The notes under the pieces: generated by a model | Told to the model about the DNA's origin: nothing | The model's database searches: none | The model's input: the letters and a program-made list of their open reading frames with translations, nothing else | Translations under genes and position numbers: made by a program | Source: CAYSHJ01 sp964589725 | GTDB taxonomy: Bacteria > Planctomycetota > Planctomycetia > Planctomycetales > Planctomycetaceae | DNA length: 6,316 nucleotides | Assembly: GCA_964589725.1 (NCBI GenBank) | Contig: CAZPUJ010000352.1 | Coordinates: 1-6,316, forward strand | Reading direction: 5' to 3' | Part shown: one piece after another, positions 1 through 4,598 of the stretch | Position numbering within the stretch: the stretch's first letter is position 1 | Layout: each line of letters opens with the position of its first letter

Positions 1-144
1 GCCAGCGGAGTCGTCGAAAAACGCCTGACCTTCCCCGGCCGAGTCCACGAACTCACCTTCACCGACGACAGCCGCCACCTCATCACCGGCAACGCCAACG
101 CCACCATCTACGTCGTGCGATTGGAAGCCGCGCCGACAAAGTGA
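1..144 (+). CDS. WD40 repeat protein, C-terminal end (5' part outside window)
   Basis: The reading frame is open from base 1 and ends at TGA 142-144, giving the last 47 residues of a larger protein. The segment LTFPGRVHELTFTDDSRHL followed by a glycine turn and ATIYVVRL reads as the last blade of a WD40 beta-propeller: a hydrophobic strand, the TDDSRHL turn (the equivalent of SPDGRRL in typical WD repeats) and a final strand ending a few residues before the stop. In planctomycetes such propellers often end long proteins, some with c-type cytochrome or kinase domains, but nothing upstream is visible to tell which applies. WD40 propellers are protein-interaction scaffolds and no catalytic role can be assigned. 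The same gene end reappears in decayed form at 431-674. Confidence 0.75.
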   Translation, partial: ASGVVEKRLTFPGRVHELTFTDDSRHLITGNANATIYVVRLEAAPTK

Positions 145-172
145 CACAGGGTCACCGGAGTTCTTTGCCTTG

Positions 173-185
173 GTCGCGGAGCGAC
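173..185. repeat. 13-bp hairpin repeat, outlying copy A
   Basis: GTCGCGGAGCGAC is a perfect hairpin with a 5-bp stem (GTCGC/GCGAC) and a GGA loop. It is the first of five identical copies in this island (173-185, 201-213, 270-282, and inverted at 346-358 and 415-427). This copy lies outside the symmetric composite element and has no partner on the right side. It starts 28 bp after the stop codon of the WD40 gene. Confidence 0.8.
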
Positions 186-225
186 CGCCGGGCGTCTTGG
201 GTCGCGGAGCGACCACCGAAGGTAG

Positions 226-245
226 CCGTGGGTTTCAACCCACGG
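226..245. repeat. 20-bp palindrome in left arm
   Basis: CCGTGGGTTTCAACCCACGG is a near-perfect palindrome with 9-bp arms and a 2-base centre. It follows the 13-bp hairpin at 201-213 by 12 bp. The motif and the preceding GGTAG recur inverted at 383-407. As RNA the 2-base loop would be too tight and the innermost pairs would open. As DNA it could extrude as a cruciform or bind a dimeric protein. Confidence 0.8.
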
Positions 246-303
246 TCGGTGATCCGACAAAACAATTTCGTCGCGGAGCGACGATTGAACCGACATCAGG
301 CCC

Positions 304-318
304 CCAACCCCCAGTTGG
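304..318. repeat. Small hairpin at the centre of the composite element
   Basis: CCAAC (304-308) and GTTGG (314-318) pair around a CCCCA loop, centred near 311, almost at the midpoint (314) of the whole 201-427 element. A short outer pairing GACA (292-295) with TGTC (324-327) could extend it. The stem is short, so on its own it would be weak evidence. Its placement between the two arms is the reason for listing it. Confidence 0.4.
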
Positions 319-382
319 ATTCGTGTCATCGCCCGCGATTCAATCGTCGCTCCGCGACGAGTTATTCGCGGGGCACCCGAAT

Positions 383-402
383 CCGTGGGTTGAAACCCAC
401 GG
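383..402. repeat. 20-bp palindrome in right arm
   Basis: CCGTGGGTTGAAACCCACGG has 9-bp arms around GA and is the reverse complement of the palindrome at 226-245. It is followed by CTACC and, 12 bp after the palindrome, by the inverted 13-bp hairpin at 415-427, so the order of motifs mirrors the left arm. Confidence 0.8.
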
Positions 403-430
403 CTACCATCGGATGTCGCTCCGCGACAAA

Positions 431-674
431 ACCGCATTCGGTCACATGTTCTCCCCCGATGGCCGTCGTCTGGCGGCCCCATTCTTGGAGAACGAAACCT
501 CCGCCCCGGGTACAGATCATCCACCTGAACACCAGCCGTTCGATCCAACGCCTGAGCTTCCCCGGCCGAGTCCGCGAACTCGCCTTCACCGACGACAGCG
601 GCCACTTCGCCACCGGCAACGCCACGATCTATGTCCTGCGACTGGACGACCGACCGAAGGCAACAAAGTCGTGA
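431..674 (+). pseudogene. Decayed second copy of the WD40 gene end
   Basis: Two frames together encode the end of a WD40 propeller. In one frame (from 437) FGHMFSPDGRRLAAPFLE reads as a WD blade with the usual SPDGRRLA turn. At the CCCCGGG run (about 504-510) the sense moves to another frame, giving VQIIHLNTSRSIQRLSFPGR, a TDDSGHF turn and ATIYVLRL before the TGA at 672-674. One extra G at 509 would explain the shift. Bases 549-641 match the intact gene end at 22-120 at 83 of 93 positions, with one in-frame 6-bp gap (an Ala-Asn pair missing). There is no start codon or upstream domain; the fragment begins directly after the repeat element. It is most likely the remnant of a tandem duplicate. 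A programmed frameshift or a sequencing error in the G run is possible but less likely, because the N-terminal part is missing too. Confidence 0.65.
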
Positions 675-724
675 TGAATCGTGGCAGTCTGTACGGAAAC
701 GTTCGCCACGAGAATAATGCCGCC

Positions 725-973
725 ATGCTGAGCGACACCCATCCTGAAGCGGAAGCCGTGCTCGTGGAGCATTGGCGGAGAAAGACTCCGGCCGAGCGGT
801 TTGCGCGAGTGTGTGAACTGACGGAAATGACTCGGCGAAACGCCAAGCGAGCGATTCAGCAAGCTGAGCCAGAAGCGTCTCCGGAAGAAGTCGGACTGAG
901 GTTCATCGAATTGCATTATGGCAGCGACTTGGCTGGCCGCGTGCGGGAGTACTTGAAGGGGCGTTCGGCATGA
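725..973 (+). CDS. Small helical protein coupled to a nucleotidyltransferase-fold gene
   Basis: This encodes 82 residues with no membrane segment or signal peptide. It begins MLSDTHPEAEAVLVEHWRRK, continues TPAERFARV, carries a basic stretch RRNAKRAI (37-44), then LRFIELHYGSDLA and ends in EYLKGRSA. The composition suggests three to four helices. From memory, planctomycetes and some other bacteria have small proteins of this type (THPEAE near the start, FxxLHYG near the end) directly before nucleotidyltransferase-like genes. The function is not established. Its stop overlaps the next gene's start (ATGA, 970-973), which implies translational coupling and a shared role. The ATG at 725 is chosen because the conserved part starts there. 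An in-frame ATG at 674, overlapping the pseudogene stop as TGATG, would give 99 residues. No strong ribosome binding site precedes either. Confidence 0.7.
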   Translation: MLSDTHPEAEAVLVEHWRRKTPAERFARVCELTEMTRRNAKRAIQQAEPEASPEEVGLRFIELHYGSDLAGRVREYLKGRSA

Positions 974-1221
974 ACGGCTCTGAGATGAACAAAGCGGTTG
1001 CTCCCGTGATGCGAGCCTTTCAGGAGCTTGGCGTGGAGTACTACTTCGGTGGGTCCATTGCCAGCAGCACCTTGGGCATTTCCAGAGCCACCAACGACGC
1101 TGATTTGGTCGCGGATTTCCGGCCTGCCCACGTCACGCCGTTCGTGCAGCAACTTTCGACCGACTTCTACGTCAGCGAGCCGACAACGATCCCACTCGTA
1201 TCCAAACTCTCTGGGAGATGA
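970..1221 (+). CDS. Truncated nucleotidyltransferase-fold protein (AbiEii/MNT-like)
   Basis: This encodes 83 residues. After the helical start MNKAVAPVMRAFQELGVEYY comes GGS (27-29) and, 13 residues later, D43-x-D45 (TNDADLV). That GGS...DxD arrangement is the metal- and nucleotide-binding signature of the polymerase-beta-type nucleotidyltransferase fold, as in antitoxin-like and AbiEii-like proteins. RPAHVTPFVQQL and DFYVSE continue the domain. The frame then ends at 1221, well short of the roughly 150-190 residues usual for such proteins, so the strand carrying the third acidic residue is missing. The last residues (PLVSKLSGR) look non-native. The gene is coupled through ATGA to the preceding one and its stop is 4 bp before the next start. 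It is probably a 3'-truncated, inactive remnant. A functional minimal protein cannot be excluded. Confidence 0.65.
   Translation: MNGSEMNKAVAPVMRAFQELGVEYYFGGSIASSTLGISRATNDADLVADFRPAHVTPFVQQLSTDFYVSEPTTIPLVSKLSGR
1213..1217 (+). promoter_or_regulatory. Ribosome binding site of the cysteine hydrolase gene
   Basis: GGGAG ends 8 bases before the ATG at 1226. It fixes that ATG as the start instead of the upstream ATG at 1028, which is in frame but runs across the nucleotidyltransferase gene. The site lies inside the last codons of the preceding gene, so the two may be translationally linked. Confidence 0.7.
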
Positions 1222-1225
1222 CGAC

Positions 1226-2191
1226 ATGATCCAATCACCACGATTTCGGTCATTCTTGCCTACATCACTGCCGCGAGGTCTGTGTTGTCGCGTCTGGATG
1301 CTCGCGGCATTGGTCTTGAACACATCTAGCGTCGGCACACAGGCCAACGCCGCCGATTCAAAGTCGGATTCCGTCGCCGACCGTATCGTCAACAAGCCGA
1401 AGGTCGCGGGTGAATTCTTGTTGCGTCCGCGTACACGAATAGAATCGGCCAAGGGGAGCGGCGTGTGGAAGGCGGAGACCAAGGATACGGTTTGGAACGC
1501 TTCCGAGACGGCGATCATCGTATGCGACATGTGGGACGGGCACTATTGCGTGTCGGCGTCCGAGCGAGTGACGGACATGGCTCCGCGCATGAATGCCGTG
1601 CTGACGGCGGCCAGGAATCATGGTGCGACGGTCATTCACGCTCCCAGCGGTGTGACTTACCACTACGCTGACATGCCGCAACGCAAACGGATGCAGCAGG
1701 CCACCAAGTACAAGCCCGAACTTCCGTTGGAAGCCTGGTGTCACGTCGACCCGAAACGTGAACCCGAGCTGCCGGTCGAGGTCTCGAAGCAAGCGTGCGA
1801 CGATCCGGTTGTCGGTGCCGTCGTGCAGAAGTTCAGCCGCCAGCATCCCGGCCTTACGATCAGCGGCTGGGACGGAGTCAGCGATAATGGCGAGGAGATT
1901 TTGAGCTATCTCAAGCAAGAGGGCCTGAAGAACGTCGTGCTCATGGGCGTGCATACCAACATGTGTGTGCTTGGCCGGCCGTTCGGGATTCGACAGATGG
2001 TCAAGCAAGGCTTCAACGTCGTGCTGGCTCGCGACCTGACAGACGCCATGTACGATCCGCGCGAAAAACCGTATGTCAGCCACACGCGCGGCACCGAATT
2101 GGTCATCGAGCACATCGAGAAATACTGGTGCCCGTCGATCCTCAGTGATGAGCTGACGCGCATCGTGCCGGGTTCGTTAGACCGCAAGTAA
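1226..2191 (+). CDS. Exported cysteine hydrolase, isochorismatase family
   Basis: This encodes 321 residues. The N terminus has a basic region, a hydrophobic core (VWMLAALVL, 23-31) and a likely signal peptidase site after NANA or TQANA (about residue 42), so the enzyme is probably exported. The mature part shows the isochorismatase-like hydrolase fold. IIVCDMWDGHYC contains the catalytic Asp (D101). VVQKFSRQHPG supplies the likely catalytic Lys (K202). VLMGVHTNMCVLGRPF holds the nucleophilic Cys (C247), preceded by the backbone turn typical of the family. GFNVVLARDLTDAMY and ELVIEHIEKYWCPSI complete the domain. Family members hydrolyse amides or vinyl ethers (nicotinamide, N-carbamoyl compounds, isochorismate); the substrate cannot be told here. 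At 321 aa it is longer than the classical ~200-aa enzymes because of the leader, a pre-domain (about 43-92) and an insert (about 150-190). All three catalytic residues are present, so it should be active. The lack of known pathway genes nearby leaves its role open. Confidence 0.88.
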   Translation: MIQSPRFRSFLPTSLPRGLCCRVWMLAALVLNTSSVGTQANAADSKSDSVADRIVNKPKVAGEFLLRPRTRIESAKGSGVWKAETKDTVWNASETAIIVCDMWDGHYCVSASERVTDMAPRMNAVLTAARNHGATVIHAPSGVTYHYADMPQRKRMQQATKYKPELPLEAWCHVDPKREPELPVEVSKQACDDPVVGAVVQKFSRQHPGLTISGWDGVSDNGEEILSYLKQEGLKNVVLMGVHTNMCVLGRPFGIRQMVKQGFNVVLARDLTDAMYDPREKPYVSHTRGTELVIEHIEKYWCPSILSDELTRIVPGSLDRK

Positions 2192-2192
2192 C

Positions 2193-2211
2193 CGTCTCGC
2201 TCCGCGAGACG
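2193..2211. repeat. Hairpin behind the hydrolase stop codon, repeat-core variant
   Basis: CGTCTCGC and GCGAGACG form an 8-bp perfect stem around TCC, starting 2 bp after the TAA. The inner 11 bases TCGCTCCGCGA are identical to the inner part of the 13-bp repeat at 173-427, but the next pair out is C-G instead of G-C. There is no T-run on either side, so it is not a textbook intrinsic terminator. It lies between convergent genes and may still protect or end both transcripts. Confidence 0.65.
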
Positions 2212-2307
2212 AGACTTCCGGGCTAAACGACCGAATGGTTTCTGAGGCGTGGATCGAAGACTCTCGCAGCGGTTTGCGGAAGCGCTCGTGGCCGCAGTTC
2301 AAAAGGC

Positions 2308-2382
2308 TCACCACGCGGAGCGTGATGCCACCGCAAACAACAGCAGGCCGATGGCGAAGCCACCGGCAAAGGCCGATTTCAT
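2308..2382 (-). CDS. 24-aa hydrophobic micro-ORF
   Basis: The sequence reads MKSAFAGGFAIGLLLFAVAS and then RSAW before a TGA. It has one basic residue, a single hydrophobic stretch of about 15-17 residues (5-19) and a short basic end, which fits a single-pass membrane microprotein or an orphaned signal peptide. GAGG at 2390-2393 lies 7 bases before the ATG, one of the better ribosome binding sites in the window. It starts 50 bp after the kinase stop on the same strand, so it could be the last gene of that unit. I do not recognise a family. It may equally be the broken start of a lost exported protein; the AVAS-RSAW part resembles a signal peptidase site. The 3' end contains a hairpin with the repeat core (2312-2324). 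Confidence 0.4.
   Translation of the reverse strand: MKSAFAGGFAIGLLLFAVASRSAW
2312..2324. repeat. Hairpin with repeat core inside the micro-ORF end
   Basis: CACGC-GGA-GCGTG forms a 5-bp stem with a GGA loop, the same CGC-GGA-GCG core and loop as the 13-bp repeats, but with outer pairs C-G and A-T in place of G-C and T-A. It overlaps the last five codons of the 24-aa reading frame, so the C terminus of that peptide may come from a repeat insertion. A 13-bp hairpin alone could arise by chance in GC-rich DNA. Confidence 0.45.
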
Positions 2383-2432
2383 GGCAAATCCTCGCCGGTC
2401 GCCGGAATCTTCGAGTCGGTTATGTTGCCGAA

Positions 2433-3749
2433 TCAATCTGATTCATCTGGAAGGCATAGCCGTGGCGGTTGATCCTCGTGTTCGGCCGGCCGGTCGCCCT
2501 TTGCTCCCACGTGCGTGTCTTTTTGGATCGTGGTCTCCAACTGAGCCTGCAACGGCCGACTCGCTTTTGAATCGACTGAGCACACCGACAGACTGCTGGC
2601 TGCCGCTGCGCGTTGGGCGTGGCTGTCGAACAGCCTCTGGCGTTGACGAGCAATCGCAAACCTCCGATTGAGGATTTCCTGAAAATCGAACGTCACGTGC
2701 TTGGGCTTTGCGAACGGCTCCAACTCTGTGGCGACGTCGAGCGCCGCGGCGAAACGCCGGCCGGGATCTTTGGCCAGCATCCGTTTCAAGATTTCGGCGA
2801 CCAGGTCCGGAACATCGGGAACCAATTTCCGAATCGGCTGCGGCTCGACCTTCCGATGCGCGTCGATCTTTTGCGACCGAGTCGTGCAGTCAGGAAACAG
2901 GACATGCCCGGAGAGCATGAAATACATCATCGCTCCCAGGCTGTAGATGTCCGCTCGATGATCGACATTGAAGCTATCGCGAGCTTGTTCCGGCGCGATG
3001 AAATCGGCCGTGCCCAAGCAGTCCTGGCCAAAAATCATGGCCAGCGAGAATTCGTCACCCAAGGTCGATTGCGACGCGAGCGACAATCCAAAGTCCAACA
3101 CGTGCGCGTTGCTGTCCTGATCCACGAGCACGTTTGCCGGTTTGATATCGCGATGTACGAGTCCTTGCCGATGTGCGTGATGCAATCCCGCCGCGACGTG
3201 CCGGACAATATGACAGGTCAGCGGCCAAGCGATCGGTCCGCCCATCGCCACGAACTCGTCGACTCCCACGCCCCGGACCAAATCCATTACCATGTAATGC
3301 ACATCGCCGTACAGGCCGGCGACCTTGCTGATCTCGCGCGTGCGGATGATCGCGTCATGATTCAGCCGCAGGCCCGCTTCTGCCTCCAGCCGAAAACGCG
3401 CGAGCAGCCCGGCGTCGCTCTCGTTCTGCTGGCACAGCATCTTGAGGGCAACTTCTTCATTCGTCCGCAGGTCACGCGCGATATAGACCCAACCCATGCC
3501 GCCCGAACCGAGAATCTCGTCGATGCGGTAATCGTTGATGAAGAAGCCGCGAGCATGTCCCTCCAACAACCGCTGCGCGTGCAGCCGAGTAATCACTCCC
3601 GCTTTGACGAGAGCCTTGGCCACGGTCATCGCATCTTGCTGGGCGAACTCGCCGAGTTTCGCCACCGCATCGTCAAACAGTTCAGCCGAGAGCAGCTTGC
3701 TCTGCCGAAGTTGGTCGAGGAACTCAGTGACATTCGCGAGCATCGTCAC
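2433..3749 (-). CDS. Hanks-type serine/threonine protein kinase
   Basis: This encodes 438 residues from the GTG at 3749 (an in-frame ATG two codons later, at 3743, is an equally good start; no clear ribosome binding site). Residues 5-68 form a helical region (FLDQLRQSKLLS...LVKAGVITRLHAQRLLEG) often seen before the kinase domain in planctomycetes. The kinase domain spans about 74-345: glycine loop GSGGMG (81-86), ATP-anchoring K103, helix-C E122, catalytic loop HRDIKPAN (199-206, D201), DFG (219-221), an activation segment ending GTADFIAPEQ (APE 252-254), D267 of DHRADIYSLG and R331/R332 after DP. All key residues are intact, so it should be active. The 90-residue tail is Arg-, Ala- and Gln-rich, then polar (ending PPRLCLPDESD), with no membrane segment. 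That predicts a cytosolic kinase, unlike many relatives that carry a C-terminal membrane anchor and sensor. Its targets are unknown. DUF456 lies 105 bp upstream on the same strand. Confidence 0.93.
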   Translation of the reverse strand: MTMLANVTEFLDQLRQSKLLSAELFDDAVAKLGEFAQQDAMTVAKALVKAGVITRLHAQRLLEGHARGFFINDYRIDEILGSGGMGWVYIARDLRTNEEVALKMLCQQNESDAGLLARFRLEAEAGLRLNHDAIIRTREISKVAGLYGDVHYMVMDLVRGVGVDEFVAMGGPIAWPLTCHIVRHVAAGLHHAHRQGLVHRDIKPANVLVDQDSNAHVLDFGLSLASQSTLGDEFSLAMIFGQDCLGTADFIAPEQARDSFNVDHRADIYSLGAMMYFMLSGHVLFPDCTTRSQKIDAHRKVEPQPIRKLVPDVPDLVAEILKRMLAKDPGRRFAAALDVATELEPFAKPKHVTFDFQEILNRRFAIARQRQRLFDSHAQRAAAASSLSVCSVDSKASRPLQAQLETTIQKDTHVGAKGDRPAEHEDQPPRLCLPDESD

Positions 3750-3854
3750 GCCGAGATACCTGTCGAGCGCAGGACACAGGTTTCGTGCGTCCCCGAGATT
3801 CTCTGAGACGCGGACGTGCTCATGATACTGACATTGCCTTGCAGTTCGCTACCG

Positions 3855-4403
3855 CTACGCCACCGCATCCCAGGCGACAACCAACATCATGACCACACCG
3901 ACCATCACCTTGCCGAGCGTTCCCAGCAGTCGGCCGATGGCCACGGCTTGCCCCACTGCGATCGCCTGCTCTTCCGTCCGACCCTTCCAAGCTTCTCCGA
4001 TGTAAGCACCCGCAAATGCGCCCACCGCACCCCCGGCGAGCACCCCGATCAACGTTCCGAGCACAGGCACCACAGAACCCGCGCCGGCACCGAGGAGACT
4101 GCCAAGCACCCCCCCGAACACAGAAAGCAGCACGGCGCGGCGACTGGCTCCCTGCTTCTTGGCGACCACGGCTCCCGCAGCCAATTCAATCACTTCCCCC
4201 ATGATCGCCAACCCCGCCACAACGGCCACGGTGTCCCAAGTCACGTCGAATCGTTGTCCGTCGGGCTGCAACCAGGCCGCCAACAAGGCGAACCCGACGA
4301 TCAACCAGTTTCCAGGAAGTTGCAAGACCGTCAGTCCGAGCGCCACCAGATTGCTCACCAGGAGCGCCAATGCACCTACAAAGTAGAGGAATTGTGGATT
4401 CAT
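3855..4403 (-). CDS. DUF456 family membrane protein
   Basis: This encodes 182 residues from the ATG at 4403. Hydrophobic segments lie at about 5-27, 32-46 (after LPGNW), 56-78, 90-136 (a long Gly/Ala-rich part with several small-xxx-small packing motifs) and 155-179. The signature elements of DUF456 are visible: LPGNWLIVG (29-37), GEVIELAAGAVVAKKQGASRRA (69-90) and GTLIGVLAGGAVGAFAGAYIGE (116-137). The family is widespread in bacteria as a small inner-membrane protein; no biochemical function is established. An in-frame TTG at 4421 has AAGG 8 bases upstream and would add MIGITT, so the start is uncertain, though the first hydrophobic segment fits the ATG. The gene lies between the PQQ-like gene (195 bp) and the kinase (105 bp), all on one strand. 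Confidence 0.88.
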   Translation of the reverse strand: MNPQFLYFVGALALLVSNLVALGLTVLQLPGNWLIVGFALLAAWLQPDGQRFDVTWDTVAVVAGLAIMGEVIELAAGAVVAKKQGASRRAVLLSVFGGVLGSLLGAGAGSVVPVLGTLIGVLAGGAVGAFAGAYIGEAWKGRTEEQAIAVGQAVAIGRLLGTLGKVMVGVVMMLVVAWDAVA

Positions 4404-4452
4404 GGTTGTAATGCCGATCAACTAAAAGCCTTACGATCGCGACCTCCAGTGG

Positions 4453-4526
4453 TTCGCCGGCTTGTTGATTTTCTTCTTCGCCGGCTTCACAAGCCGGAGG
4501 CTTTTCAACCATTAGCCGGCCGTTGA
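4453..4526. repeat. Intergenic repeats and hairpins between the PQQ-like and DUF456 genes
   Basis: The 195-bp gap holds an 11-bp direct repeat TTCGCCGGCTT (4453-4463 and 4477-4487, 24 bp apart). The second copy runs into a perfect hairpin CCGGCTT-CAC-AAGCCGG (4481-4497). Downstream, TCAAC (4505-4509) can pair with GTTGA (4522-4526) around a GCCGGC-containing loop. There is no T-run after the hairpin on the minus strand, so a classical terminator for the PQQ-like gene is not supported. From memory, the AGGCTTTTCAACCATTAGCC type of sequence recurs between genes in planctomycete genomes, which would make this a second repeat family unrelated to the one at 173-427. That needs a genome search. Confidence 0.5.
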
Positions 4527-4598
4527 GCGCAGCGGCGGATTGAGCAGCTCCAGGCGAAGCTCGTCCAGAAGAACGAGGGGTGCCGACCATGAACCGAC

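Larger units (their letters stand above)
201..427. repeat. Composite inverted repeat (REP/BIME-like), two 89-bp arms
   Basis: The left arm (201-289) and right arm (339-427) are inverted copies with the same internal layout. An outer 45-bp block (201-245 against 383-427 reversed) matches at 42 of 45 positions. An inner 22-bp block (268-289 against 339-360 reversed) matches perfectly. Both pairs are separated by exactly 22 bp of diverged sequence. Each outer block contains one GTCGCGGAGCGAC hairpin and one 20-bp palindrome; each inner block contains one more 13-bp hairpin. The 49-bp centre (290-338) holds a small hairpin of its own. No open frame of credible coding character lies inside. The architecture resembles bacterial REP/BIME elements, which in other bacteria are spread by RAYT transposases, but no transposase is present here, so the family assignment is inference. 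Confidence 0.8.

Noticed and set aside
173..427. CRISPR array
   Set aside because: The repeats are short palindromes in both orientations with irregular spacing (15 to 64 bp between copies), and no cas gene is present. The mirror symmetry does not fit an array.
141..724. Long + strand frames through the repeat island, and a minus-strand frame at 108-605
   Set aside because: They are open mainly because the repeats lack stops. The only protein-like parts are the WD40 fragments, which are annotated as a pseudogene.
1028..1225. N-terminal extension of the hydrolase from an ATG at 1028
   Set aside because: It crosses the nucleotidyltransferase gene, has low-complexity Pro/Ser/Thr content, and would bury the signal peptide. 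GGGAG and the leader both support the ATG at 1226.
2193..2211. Rho-independent terminator of the hydrolase gene
   Set aside because: The stem is strong but no T-run follows on either strand. The shared core with the repeat island makes a repeat-family hairpin the safer description.
2613..3806. 397-residue open frame on the + strand
   Set aside because: It lies exactly opposite the kinase gene, whose motifs are unmistakable. Its translation is Arg/His/Gln-rich with no recognisable domain, as expected of an antisense shadow in GC-rich DNA.
3746..3823. 25-residue frame on the minus strand just before the kinase, stop overlapping the kinase GTG start
   Set aside because: No ribosome binding site and no recognisable composition. 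A translated leader is possible but nothing in the sequence supports it beyond the overlap.
3816..4526. 236-residue + strand frame
   Set aside because: It is opposite the DUF456 gene. It is rich in His, Arg and Gln with no domain, while the minus strand encodes clear membrane segments and the DUF456 signature.
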